From: an uncultured Parabacteroides sp.
GTDB lineage: Bacteria; Bacteroidota; Bacteroidia; Bacteroidales; Tannerellaceae
Direction of reading: 5' to 3'
Assembly (NCBI GenBank): GCA_949289155.1
Contig: CASEMX010000004.1
Span: forward strand, 62,001 to 126,000
DNA: 64,000 bases
The translations under genes and the position numbers were made by a program. Every line of letters begins with the position of its first letter. Position 1 is the stretch's first letter. This document shows, in pieces, positions 53,375 to 62,508 of this stretch. Under the pieces are notes generated by a model. The model made no database searches. It saw nothing but the letters and a program-made list of their open reading frames with translations, and was not told where the DNA came from.

Positions 53375-56300
53375 ATGGATTTAAGGAAACATCTTACGTT
53401 AAAAGCGGGAGCAGCTGCGCTACTCTCGTTGTTATTTGTAGGAACACCTGCTTATGCCAATGAAATGGAGCCGCTCGGCTCGCCGGTCCTTCCCTCGGTA
53501 GAAGAGGTTCTGCAGGATGCAGTAACGGTTACCGGTAATGTAGTGGATAATACGGGCATGTCTGTTATAGGGGCGAACATCGTGGAGAAGGGAACCACCA
53601 ACGGAACCATAACAGATATTGACGGAAACTTCTCTATCCGGGTCTCGCCGGGTGCTATCCTTCAGATTTCCTACACGGGTTATAAAACACAGGAGATTGC
53701 CGTAGGAAACCAGACCCATCTCAGTATCAAGATTGAAGAGGATTCGGAACTGCTGGGCGAAGTCGTCGTTACGGCGTTGGGTCTGAAGCGCGAAGAGAAA
53801 GCGCTGGGATATGCCGTGCAGAAAGTGGAGGGCTCGGCTCTCAACACGGTAAAGAGTGTCGATATTGCCACCTCACTGACCGGTAAAGTGGCCGGCATGA
53901 ACGTGCAGAACAGCACGGAGTTTAATGCGGCGCCTACCATCTTGGTGCGTGGCGAGGAACCGCTCATCGTAGTGGATGGTGTGCCGTACAGCAACATCTC
54001 CCTGCGGGATATTGCCTCTGATGATGTTGAATCAATCGACGTTTTGAAGGGCGCAACAGCATCAGCTCTCTATGGTGCTCGTGGCGGCTCGGGAGTCATC
54101 ATGGTTACAACTAAGAAAGGGGGTAAGGAAGGGTTGGATGTCTCGGTCAATAGCAGTACCATGTTCAATGCAGGGTATCTTGCCATCCCCGAAGCGCAGC
54201 ACAGTTACAGCTCCGGTACGGGCGGAGTGTATGATTCCTATGACTATGTATGGGGCGATAAGCTTGACATCGGCCGGACGGCAGTCCAGTATAATCCTTA
54301 TACCTATCAGTGGGAAGAGGCTCCGCTGGTCTCGAAAGGAAAGAATAACTTCCGTAATTTCTTGGAGCAGGGGATGTCCACGAACAATAACGTCAGCATT
54401 GCATGGAAAGGTGAGCACGGCGGCTTTCGTACCTCACTGAACCACGTCTATAATAAAGGACAATATCCGAATGAGAAGCTGAACAAGATAACCTACACTG
54501 TGAGCGGAAATGCCAAGTATGGCAACCTGAGTATCGAAGGAGGTGCTATCTGGAATAAGCGTTTCTTCACCAATGACCGCGGTTCGGGATATGGCGGTGG
54601 CGGTTATATCTATAACTTGATTGTATGGACCGGTGCAAACTACGATGTCCGTGATTTCCGCAACTATTGGGTGAAAGGACAGGAGCACTCCAAGCAGAAC
54701 TGGCTCTATGAGGGCTATTATGATAACCCTTACTTCCTTGCATACGAGTGCACCAACCAGAACGACTATGACAAACTGAACACCTACGGATATGTGAAAT
54801 ATGATATCACACCTTGGTTGAATATCTCGAATAGAACCGGTGTCGATTTCTATGCAGACCGCACCCAGACGAAGAACCCGATAGGAGCCATCAACGTAGG
54901 CAACAAGAACGGACAATATTCTATAAGTAAGGGCACAGGTTTCAGCGTGAACAGCGACTTCCTCTTGACAGGAAAATATACGTGGGGCGACTTTGATGTG
55001 AGTGGCTTCTTCGGAGGAACCATTTATTACTACTATGACGACAATCTGACCTCCAGTACGAATAATGGGCTCTCCGTTCCCGGCTACTATTCCTTGAATG
55101 CCTCGGTGGACCCGGTATCGTCATCTGCTTCTTATAAGAGCAAACGTGTCAACTCGTTGTATGGTTCGTTATCTTTGGCATGGCGCAACTTATTGTATAT
55201 CGATGCAACGGGACGTAACGACTGGTCTTCTACACTCCCGGCAGAGACTCGCTCTTATTTCTATCCGTCGGTATCTGCCAGCTTGATTATGTCGGAGTTC
55301 TTAGACCTGCCAGATATCTTTACCTTCTGGAAGTTACGTGGTTCATGGACGGTAACGAAGACCGACTTGGATATCTTCGACACGGTACAGGCATACAGCG
55401 TATCGAACAACGTATGGAACGGGCTGAACTCGGCTACCTATCCGACAGCACTGCGCAGCTCTACGCTGAAGCCGGTAACGTCGCGCTCCTACGAGATTGG
55501 TACGGAGGTTAACCTGTGGGATAACCGCGTTCATGCCGACTTCGCGTTCTACAACAAGCTGAAATATAACCTGACCCGTGAGGCAACCATTAGTGCCGCT
55601 TCGGGCTTCTCTTCTACATTGCTTAATTATGATGAGGAGCAGCTTCGTCGGGGATTCGAGTTGGCTATAGGCGTGGACTTGATAAAGACCAAAGACTGGA
55701 ACTGGACTGTAAACCTTAACTGGGCACGCGACCGCTACTACTATGCGCAGGTGGACCCGGTTTATTCTACGCAGAATCAATGGGTGAAGGATGGTCTGCG
55801 TTGGGACTGGTTGGCTGTTTACGATTGGGAGCGTGACCCGGACGGCAACCTTATCCTCTACAACGGACTTCCGCGCCGCAGCGAGTATCAGTCGTTTGCC
55901 GGGTATGAATATCCGGATTGGATATGGGGATTGAATACGACGTTGAGTTATAAGAACTGGTCGTTATACATGTCGTTCGACGGACGTATCGGCGGTACGG
56001 TTTACAACCAGACCGAGCAGGCGATGTGGAACAGTGGTTCGCATCCCGACAGTGATACACCGGAACGTTATGAGGAGGTCGTGAATGGGAATATCAACTA
56101 CATCGCACAGGGTGTAAAGGTAGTTTCCGGTTCAGTGGAATATGATACGGATGGGAATATCATCAGCGATACCCGCGTGTTTGCGCCGAATGACGTACCG
56201 GTATCTTACCAGAGCTTTATTCAGACCTACGAACCTTGGTCGGGTAATGCCGCATCGCAGAATTACCGTTCGACCACCTTCTTCAAGATAAGAGAGCTTT

Positions 56301-56491
56301 CGTTGACCTACAGCTTGCCGAAGAAGGCGTGCGATTGGGCACATCTCAAAGGCGCATCGGTTTCGTTTATCGGGCAGAACCTGCTGTTGTGGGCGAAAGA
56401 GTTCAAGTATGCTGACCCGGATGTGGATGAAGATAACTTGAGTTCTCCGTCGCAGCGTTTCTTAGGATTTAATGTGAAAGTAGATTTTTAA
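53375..56491 (+). CDS. SusC/RagA-family TonB-linked outer-membrane protein
   Basis: 1038 residues from the ATG at 53375; the longer frame includes the promoter. Signal peptide to about residue 29 (FVGTPAYA), carboxypeptidase-regulatory-like domain (about 50-125: VTGNVVDNTGMSVIGANIVE ... LQISYTGYKT), TonB-box-like LLGEVVVTALGLKREEK, plug with SLTGKVAGMNVQNS, EEPLIVVDGVPYSN, SIDVLKGATASALYGARGGS, then a barrel ending FNVKVDF. It is the transport partner of the SusD protein 12 bp downstream. The LGLKREEKALGYAVQ variant is common in peptide- or glycan-importing SusC proteins without neighbouring CAZymes. Confidence 0.96.
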   Translation: MDLRKHLTLKAGAAALLSLLFVGTPAYANEMEPLGSPVLPSVEEVLQDAVTVTGNVVDNTGMSVIGANIVEKGTTNGTITDIDGNFSIRVSPGAILQISYTGYKTQEIAVGNQTHLSIKIEEDSELLGEVVVTALGLKREEKALGYAVQKVEGSALNTVKSVDIATSLTGKVAGMNVQNSTEFNAAPTILVRGEEPLIVVDGVPYSNISLRDIASDDVESIDVLKGATASALYGARGGSGVIMVTTKKGGKEGLDVSVNSSTMFNAGYLAIPEAQHSYSSGTGGVYDSYDYVWGDKLDIGRTAVQYNPYTYQWEEAPLVSKGKNNFRNFLEQGMSTNNNVSIAWKGEHGGFRTSLNHVYNKGQYPNEKLNKITYTVSGNAKYGNLSIEGGAIWNKRFFTNDRGSGYGGGGYIYNLIVWTGANYDVRDFRNYWVKGQEHSKQNWLYEGYYDNPYFLAYECTNQNDYDKLNTYGYVKYDITPWLNISNRTGVDFYADRTQTKNPIGAINVGNKNGQYSISKGTGFSVNSDFLLTGKYTWGDFDVSGFFGGTIYYYYDDNLTSSTNNGLSVPGYYSLNASVDPVSSSASYKSKRVNSLYGSLSLAWRNLLYIDATGRNDWSSTLPAETRSYFYPSVSASLIMSEFLDLPDIFTFWKLRGSWTVTKTDLDIFDTVQAYSVSNNVWNGLNSATYPTALRSSTLKPVTSRSYEIGTEVNLWDNRVHADFAFYNKLKYNLTREATISAASGFSSTLLNYDEEQLRRGFELAIGVDLIKTKDWNWTVNLNWARDRYYYAQVDPVYSTQNQWVKDGLRWDWLAVYDWERDPDGNLILYNGLPRRSEYQSFAGYEYPDWIWGLNTTLSYKNWSLYMSFDGRIGGTVYNQTEQAMWNSGSHPDSDTPERYEEVVNGNINYIAQGVKVVSGSVEYDTDGNIISDTRVFAPNDVPVSYQSFIQTYEPWSGNAASQNYRSTTFFKIRELSLTYSLPKKACDWAHLKGASVSFIGQNLLLWAKEFKYADPDVDEDNLSSPSQRFLGFNVKVDF

Positions 56492-56503
56492 ACTGAAAAA
56501 GCA

Positions 56504-58045
56504 ATGACTATTAAGCAGATTATAATTAGCGTTATCGCAGCAGGGACCATGGCTTCAGGGATGATGTCATGTACTACGAAGTTTGACGATTATAATACGG
56601 ACCAGAACGCCACGACGACCGTGACGCCGGGGATGTTGGCGACGGACCTTATCATCGGAACGATGAAATTGGGCAAGGCGAAGTACTCCGTGTATGACAA
56701 TATGCGGAACAAGCAGATTGCGTGGGCAGAGGGTAGTGCGGAGAACGACCAGTACAACCTCTTCGGGCGTGCGAGCTTCGATGCTTATACGGATTTGACC
56801 AATTGCCAGAAGATGTTGTTGGAGGCGGAGAATGCGACCGAAGAGGTGCAGAACTCCTACAAGGGATTGGCTAAGTTCTTCAAGGCGCACCATCTGTTCT
56901 ATCTTTCGATGCAGGTAGGGGATATCCCTTACAGCCAGTCGAACCAAGCCGAGGAGGGAAACATCAAACCGGTGTATGACACGCAGAAAGAGGTGATGTC
57001 GCAAGTGTTGAGCGATTTGGAAGAGGCGCAGTCGTTGTTCGCTTCCGGCGCGGCTTTCGATGGCGACCCGGTTTTGAACGGTGACCCGGAGAAGTGGCGG
57101 AAAGTTTGCGTGGCTTTCGAGCTGAAGGTATTGATGAATCTTTCGAAGAAAACCGGGGATGCCGATTTGCAGGTGCGCGAACGCTTCGCCCGCTTAGCTA
57201 CGGCAGCGAATCTGATGACGTCGAATGCCGACAACTTGCAGTTGGTGTTCAGCAATACCGGCTCGCAGCAGTACCCGTTGTATCAAAATGACCATGTGCA
57301 GTACTTGATGGTATCGTCCACCATTATCGAGCCGTTGAAGGAATTTAAGGACAATCGCCTGTTCTATTATGCGGAGGCGGCTCCGTATGCGTTGGAGAAC
57401 GGGCTGACGGCGGAGGATTGGGATGCGTACATGGGCATCGACCCATCGGCAATCCAGAGTGAGAATAATACCTTGCACGGCGAAGGAAAGGATTGCGGTC
57501 CGAATGAACGGTATCTGACGGCCGAAGGGGAGCCGATGATGTTCGTCAGCTATATGGAGCAGAATTTCATCTTGGCGGAAGCGGCGTTGCGCGGCTGGAT
57601 TTCCGGAAGCGCGGACGAATATTATAAGAAGGGTATCCGCGCGAGCATGGAGTTCATCGCGGAATTTACGCCGGACGACGCGACGTATCATCACAATCAT
57701 CCGATAACGGAAGATTTCATCGCTTCTTATTTAGAGCAGGAGGCTATCCAGCTGAACGGAAACTTCGAGCATGATTTGGAGATGATTCTTCTGCAGAAAT
57801 ATTTAGGTTCGTTCTTGCAACATCCGGAGAATGATTGCTTCTATGACAACCGCCGCACGGGGTATCCGGTGTTGCCGGTCAATCCGGAGTCGAATATGAA
57901 TACGGATGCGACTAAGCTGCCTGTCCGCTGGATGTATCCGCAGGATGAGTTGGATTATAATCGTGAGAATTTGCAGGAGGCAATCGACCGCCAGTATGGG
58001 GGAACGGACGATTATAACAAGCTGATGTGGATTCTTCAGGAGTAA
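56504..58045 (+). CDS. SusD/RagB-like lipoprotein (SusD-like_2 type)
   Basis: 513-residue surface lipoprotein with lipobox MMSC (about Cys22). Features of the SusD-like_2 subgroup: FDDYNTDQNATTTVTP near the start, RNKQIAWAEGSAENDQYNL, YSQSNQAEEGNIKPVYDTQKEV, and MFVSYMEQNFILAEAALRGW. Binds the ligand that the SusC partner imports; the ligand is unknown. The downstream neighbour is a peptidase, which hints at a peptide or protein substrate, but a repeat array of about 370 bp separates them. Confidence 0.94.
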   Translation: MTIKQIIISVIAAGTMASGMMSCTTKFDDYNTDQNATTTVTPGMLATDLIIGTMKLGKAKYSVYDNMRNKQIAWAEGSAENDQYNLFGRASFDAYTDLTNCQKMLLEAENATEEVQNSYKGLAKFFKAHHLFYLSMQVGDIPYSQSNQAEEGNIKPVYDTQKEVMSQVLSDLEEAQSLFASGAAFDGDPVLNGDPEKWRKVCVAFELKVLMNLSKKTGDADLQVRERFARLATAANLMTSNADNLQLVFSNTGSQQYPLYQNDHVQYLMVSSTIIEPLKEFKDNRLFYYAEAAPYALENGLTAEDWDAYMGIDPSAIQSENNTLHGEGKDCGPNERYLTAEGEPMMFVSYMEQNFILAEAALRGWISGSADEYYKKGIRASMEFIAEFTPDDATYHHNHPITEDFIASYLEQEAIQLNGNFEHDLEMILLQKYLGSFLQHPENDCFYDNRRTGYPVLPVNPESNMNTDATKLPVRWMYPQDELDYNRENLQEAIDRQYGGTDDYNKLMWILQE

Positions 58046-58085
58046 GGAACTGGTAAGGGCGAGGCTGGCTTGCCCCTTGGAATTT

Positions 58086-58457
58086 AGGAGTTAAAGGAGT
58101 TAGAGGAGTTAGTCCGCGAAAGCAGACGGACTCTTCTAACTCCTTTAGTTTCTCCTGCCCCTCCTTTCCGAACCCTCGGAAAGTCTCTCGTTGGTGAGCG
58201 AGAGGATTTCCAAACCCTTGGAAAGTTTCTCGTTGGAGCGCGGGAGGATTTCCAAACCCTTGGAAAGTCTCTCGTTGGAGCGCGAAAAAGTTTTCCGCCC
58301 ACTTAGTAATCAGGAGTTAGAGCAGTTATAGGAGTTAAAGGAGTTAGAGCCAATACCTTTTTGAGAGTATATTCAAAGTAATACATACAAAAAGCATTCG
58401 GCTCTAACTCCTGTCCGCGAAAGCGGACTAACTGCTTTAACTCCTTATAACTCCTTC
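58086..58457. repeat. Composite repeat: 42-bp dyad units plus inverted copy of the 10.5 kb element
   Basis: GGAAAGT landmarks at 58178, 58220 and 58262 give three 42-bp units with alternating dyads TTTCCAAACCCTTGGAAA and CTCTCG...CGAGAG, centres 21 bp apart (58194.5 and 58215.5). The stretch 58252-58457 is nearly identical to the reverse complement of 10520-10721. GGAGTTARAG words fill 58086-58110. It lies 41 bp after the susD stop; no gene is present up to 58570. Confidence 0.9.
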
Positions 58458-58570
58458 CGGGAAAAGAGGCATTATCTCCCGGATTTTTACGGAATCTTGG
58501 CGGTTTTTCCCGATATTTGCAGCATTGAATAGGAAATAACCGGTAAAATAGACCGAAAAAGAAGAATCGT

Positions 58571-59863
58571 ATGAAAAGGAAACTGGGTTGGACAGGGCTT
58601 CTTTGGCTGTGTGCTTGGCTGGTGATGGCAGGCACGCTGGAGCCGTTGCGGGCACGTTTGGATACGTTGACGGGAGTGAGCCAGATTGAAAAGTTGAGCA
58701 CGGATTATTATCCGGAGAAGTATGTGATGAAATTCGAGCAGTATGTGAATCCGAAAGACACGGCACTGGGCAAATTCCGGCAGCGGGTGGTGGTATGCCA
58801 TCGCGGATTCGACCGGCCTACGGTGCTGGTGACCGAAGGATATGGCGGGAAGTATGCGTTGTCGCCCAATTATCAGGAGGAGCTGTCGAAACTGTTCGAT
58901 GCGAATGTCGTTTTCGTGGAATACCGTTATTTTCTGGAGTCTGTGCCCAGCCCGAAGAATTGGGATTATCTGACGGCTGAAAATTCGGCGTATGATTTGC
59001 ATCGGGTGACCAAAACGTTCCGGCAGCTGTATCCGGGGAAATGGATGAGCACCGGCATCAGCAAAGGGGGACAGACGACGATGCTCTATCGCGCTTATTT
59101 CCCGGACGATGTGGATTTTTCGGTAGCGTATGTGGGTCCGCTTTGCCGCGGCGTAGAGGATGGCCGGCACGAACCCTTCCTCCGGAAAGTCGGTACGCGC
59201 AAGGAGCGGCGCAAGATTGCCGGATTCCAACGCCGGGTGCTCCAGCAGCGAAGCGAGCTTATGCCGATGTTCGAGCGTTATGTGGAGGAGAAAGGCTATA
59301 CGTTCCGGACCTCTTTGGATGAGATTTATGACTTGAGCGTATTGGAATATCCCTTCGCGCTGTGGCAATGGGGTACGCCGGTGAGCGGGATTCCCGGCCG
59401 GGATGCCGATGCAAAGGCGCTGTTCGACCACTGGATGCAAATCAGCGACCCGGTCTATTTCTCTATCGGCCAAGATACCGAACCTTTCAACGTGCAAGCC
59501 GCCCGCGAGCTCGGCTATTATGGATATGACACCCGCCCGTTCGAGAAATGGCTGACCATCCGGACGGCGAAGGGCTACCTGAACCGCATCATGTTGCCGG
59601 ACGAGCTGCGGGACCGTGTCGAGTTCAATCCGGCGTTGTATCATAAGATTTACAATTTCCTGAAGGATAACGACCCTAAAATTATCTTCATCTACGGGGA
59701 AATCGACCCGTGGACGGCGGCGCGCGTCCCGACGTTCGAAGGCAAGCGCAACGAACAGGTCTATATCCAGCCGCGCGGAAGCCACCTGTCCCGTATCAGC
59801 AATATGCCGGACGAAATGCGTGCGACGATAATGAAGCAGATTGAAGTATGGCTGGCGGAGTAG
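58571..59863 (+). CDS. S37-type serine peptidase (PS-10 family)
   Basis: 430-residue exported alpha/beta-hydrolase peptidase. Signal peptide to about residue 22. The nucleophile elbow is STGISKGGQTTMLYRAYFP (Ser in G-I-S-K-G); the acid is likely in IIFIYGEIDPWTAARVP and the His in QPRGSHLSRI. VFVEYRYFLESVPSP is the typical S28/S37 segment. Relatives are tripeptidyl or prolyl aminopeptidases of Streptomyces and Bacteroidetes. Together with the preceding susCD pair it may form a peptide-uptake locus (inference). A GATATTTG at 58512-58519 may be its -7 element. Confidence 0.88.
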   Translation: MKRKLGWTGLLWLCAWLVMAGTLEPLRARLDTLTGVSQIEKLSTDYYPEKYVMKFEQYVNPKDTALGKFRQRVVVCHRGFDRPTVLVTEGYGGKYALSPNYQEELSKLFDANVVFVEYRYFLESVPSPKNWDYLTAENSAYDLHRVTKTFRQLYPGKWMSTGISKGGQTTMLYRAYFPDDVDFSVAYVGPLCRGVEDGRHEPFLRKVGTRKERRKIAGFQRRVLQQRSELMPMFERYVEEKGYTFRTSLDEIYDLSVLEYPFALWQWGTPVSGIPGRDADAKALFDHWMQISDPVYFSIGQDTEPFNVQAARELGYYGYDTRPFEKWLTIRTAKGYLNRIMLPDELRDRVEFNPALYHKIYNFLKDNDPKIIFIYGEIDPWTAARVPTFEGKRNEQVYIQPRGSHLSRISNMPDEMRATIMKQIEVWLAE

Positions 59864-59958
59864 TATCTTCGGATGAAACGGGGGCGGTTCTTAGCGAAAA
59901 GCCGGAAGCGAAATAAATAACTTCCGGCAGATTTGTGCGAATATTCGGAGAATTTTCG

Positions 59959-59966
59959 TAAGTTTG
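59959..59966 (+). promoter_or_regulatory. Predicted -7 element of the DUF4254-GT9 operon
   Basis: TAAGTTTG matches TAnnTTTG, 31 bp before the ATG at 59998. TTTG at 59932-59935 lies 23 bp upstream, slightly too far for a classical -33 box. Confidence 0.5.
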
Positions 59967-59997
59967 TCCCAATCCTAACGAAATAATAGAGTAGAAT

Positions 59998-60606
59998 ATG
60001 AATTTCAGTGAGCAATGCTATCATATCTTTGAGCAGGCGACTCAGGCCTACCATGTCACGGACAACGTGGATGCGACGGTGCATAATCCCTATCCCGTCA
60101 AGAGCATAGAGTTCTATCTTTATCTGAAAAACTGGATTGATACGGTGCAATGGCATCTGGAGGATATCATCCGCGACCCGGAAATCGACCCCGTAGAGGC
60201 GCTGAAGATAAAACGCCGGATAGATAAGTCAAATCAGGACCGGACGGATTTGGTGGAACTGATTGACAGCTTCTTCCTCGATAAGTATAAAGAGGTGAAG
60301 GTACAGCCTGATGCGACGATTAATACCGAAAGCCCGGCGTGGGCGGTGGACCGCCTCTCTATCCTCGAACTGAAGATTTACCACATGGCGGAAGAGGTGA
60401 ACCGTTCGGACGTATCCGATGAACATCGCGAACGTTGCCGGAAGAAGCTGAACGTTCTGCTGGAACAACGGAAGGACCTTTCGACCGCATTGAACCAGCT
60501 GTTGGCGGATATCCGTCAGGGAAGGAAATATATGAAGGTATATAAACAGATGAAGATGTACAATGACCCGTCATTGAATCCCGTCTTGTATGGACAACAT
60601 AAGTAG
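59998..60606 (+). CDS. DUF4254 domain protein
   Basis: 202-residue, mostly helical cytoplasmic protein. Conserved DUF4254 features: LYLKNWIDTVQWHLEDIIRDPEIDP, IDKSNQDRTDLVELID and SILELKIYHMAEEVNR. The fold and role are not established; in Bacteroidales the gene is usually placed next to a glycosyltransferase family 9 gene, as here (9-bp gap), so a role in lipopolysaccharide or surface glycan assembly is inferred from neighbourhood only. First gene of a probable four-gene operon. Confidence 0.88.
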   Translation: MNFSEQCYHIFEQATQAYHVTDNVDATVHNPYPVKSIEFYLYLKNWIDTVQWHLEDIIRDPEIDPVEALKIKRRIDKSNQDRTDLVELIDSFFLDKYKEVKVQPDATINTESPAWAVDRLSILELKIYHMAEEVNRSDVSDEHRERCRKKLNVLLEQRKDLSTALNQLLADIRQGRKYMKVYKQMKMYNDPSLNPVLYGQHK

Positions 60607-60615
60607 GAGGGGGGC

Positions 60616-61653
60616 ATGGCGCATTATCTGGTGATACGTTTATCGGCTATCGGTGATGTCGCAATGACGATTCCGGTCGTGTATTCGGCTGCTCGTTTGA
60701 ATACGGAGGATAAGTTTACGGTACTGACGCAAGCATTCTTGATTCCGTTGTTCCGGAATCCGCCCGCGAATGTGGACGTCATAGGAATTAATACCAGAAC
60801 GACGGAACATAGCCTGCCGGGGCTGCTGAAGTTCACTTCTGCTTTGTTGCATTATCCGTTCGATGCGGTGTTGGATTTGCATGATGTATTACGCACGGTG
60901 ATTATCCGCACCCTGTTTCGGTTGAAAGGACGGAAGGTTTACGTGGTGGACAAAGCACGCATCGAACGTCATCGGCTGACCGACCGGAAGAATACGCATA
61001 AACGTCCGTTGCGTCCGATGATAGAGCGCTATGCGGATGTATTTCGGAAAGCAGGCCTCGCTTATCAATCGATATTCCGTTCGCTTTATCAGGATGTGCC
61101 GGCAGATACCGCTTTCTTTTCGGAACTGGGCGGGAAAGATAAAAAGGTGTGGTTGGGCATCGCGCCCTTTGCCAAGCATCGGGGGAAAATCTATCCATTA
61201 GAACAAATGGAGCAGGTTGTCGCTACTCTTTCCGCAAAAGAAGATACTTATGTCTATTTGTTAGGCGGACGAGGCAAGGAAGCGGATTTGCTCCGGCAGT
61301 GGGCTGGAAAATATGCGAACACGGAATGCGTGGCCGGACGGTTTCCGTTGGACCAAGAATTGGCGCTGATTAGTCATCTTGACTTATTGATATGTATGGA
61401 CTCCGCCAATATGCATTTTGCGTCGTTGGTGGCGACTCCGGTCCTTTCCATTTGGGGCGCGACGCATCCCTATGCCGGATTCTATGGCTATCGTCAACAT
61501 CCGGATTATGCAGTCCAATTGCCGATGCTTTGCCGTCCTTGTTCTATTTTCGGGCAACGCCCTTGTTCTCGTGGCGATTGGGCGTGCATGAGCAGCATAG
61601 AGCCGGCTGCCATTGTGAATAAAGTAGATTATATCTTGTCATCAAAGTCATGA
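60616..61653 (+). CDS. Glycosyltransferase family 9 (heptosyltransferase-like)
   Basis: 345-residue GT-B transferase of the heptosyltransferase family, using ADP-heptose or a similar donor for LPS core assembly in the cytoplasm. It starts HYLVIRLSAIGDVAMTIPVV (the SxxGD motif), with LDLHDVLRTVII and the donor-site region LLICMDSANMHFASLVATPVLSIWGATHPYAGF. CxxCSIFGQRPC near the end is common in Bacteroidetes members. It overlaps the following gene by 4 nt. Confidence 0.93.
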   Translation: MAHYLVIRLSAIGDVAMTIPVVYSAARLNTEDKFTVLTQAFLIPLFRNPPANVDVIGINTRTTEHSLPGLLKFTSALLHYPFDAVLDLHDVLRTVIIRTLFRLKGRKVYVVDKARIERHRLTDRKNTHKRPLRPMIERYADVFRKAGLAYQSIFRSLYQDVPADTAFFSELGGKDKKVWLGIAPFAKHRGKIYPLEQMEQVVATLSAKEDTYVYLLGGRGKEADLLRQWAGKYANTECVAGRFPLDQELALISHLDLLICMDSANMHFASLVATPVLSIWGATHPYAGFYGYRQHPDYAVQLPMLCRPCSIFGQRPCSRGDWACMSSIEPAAIVNKVDYILSSKS

Positions 61654-62504
61654 ACGTACGGATAGTGATAAGCTGGCTGGCAGGATTGCTGTTTTGTACG
61701 GCATTACAAGCCGAAGAATGGTATGAGAAGCGCGAATATCTGGTGTATTCTCCCCGTTATTTTGGAGCCAATGCCTTTCCCTTCCCGGAATTGATGGGAG
61801 GAGTTTTGCCCTCGCGCTGGGAAGTAGAGCTTCGAGGAGAGTACCATACGATGCCCGGAGACCAGACACAAGACCTTTTCGCCCGTTTGTATGTCCCGAT
61901 TGCCGGCGGAAAGGCGGGAGTCACGGTAAGTGGTGTCCTGCAGGAATGGTACAAGACGTCGGAAGCTGTCCGGGACGAACGCCATGCCGCAGAGGTAAAA
62001 TCGCCGATTCCCTGCTTTGGCGATGTAATCATCAATTGCTATTATCAGGTGTTCCGTAGCGAAAAATGGGCGGACCTTATGGTTAGTGCTAATTTAAAGA
62101 CAGCAAGCGGAGGGCGATTGTGCGATGCCCGTTTTACGGATGCAGCTTCTTATTGGTTCGATGCGAACGTCGGGCGTAATCTTTGGCAGCGTGCAGATGG
62201 GAATGCGGCTGTTCGTTTGGATGCGTTGCTCGGATTTTATTGTTGGATGACTAATCAGCCGGATAATCGACAAGATGATGCGTTTTGTTATGGGGTCGGA
62301 TTGAGCGGAACATGGCGTTCGCTGTTTCTGAAATGCGATATGGTAGGATTTCGGGGTTATCAGCAGAATGGAGACCGTCCAATGCTATTCCGTGCACAAC
62401 TGAAATACGAAATAAAGAAGAATGTGCTCTCTTTTCGTTATCGGCACGGACTGAAAGATTTTTTATATGATACTTATTCTTTAGCTTATATTTGCTGTTT
62501 TTGA
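61650..62504 (+). CDS. Exported beta-rich protein of unknown function
   Basis: 284 residues with a signal peptide (IVISWLAGLLFCTALQA). The mature part has alternating aromatic strands (WEVELRGEYHTMPG, LFARLYVPIAGGKAGVTVSG, VIINCYYQVFRSEKW ADLMVSANLKTASGG) and ends with the strand pattern AYICCF, a terminal Phe. This looks like a small outer-membrane beta-barrel. No family was recognised. Its position between GT9 and AraC genes, with a 4-nt overlap and a 4-bp gap, ties it to the same operon. Confidence 0.75.
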   Translation: MNVRIVISWLAGLLFCTALQAEEWYEKREYLVYSPRYFGANAFPFPELMGGVLPSRWEVELRGEYHTMPGDQTQDLFARLYVPIAGGKAGVTVSGVLQEWYKTSEAVRDERHAAEVKSPIPCFGDVIINCYYQVFRSEKWADLMVSANLKTASGGRLCDARFTDAASYWFDANVGRNLWQRADGNAAVRLDALLGFYCWMTNQPDNRQDDAFCYGVGLSGTWRSLFLKCDMVGFRGYQQNGDRPMLFRAQLKYEIKKNVLSFRYRHGLKDFLYDTYSLAYICCF

Positions 62505-62508
62505 ATCG

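Noticed and set aside
58487..59785. 432-codon minus-strand frame opposite the S37 peptidase gene
   Set aside because: It is antisense to a gene with a clear nucleophile motif and signal peptide, with Arg/His/Ile-rich composition typical of shadow frames.
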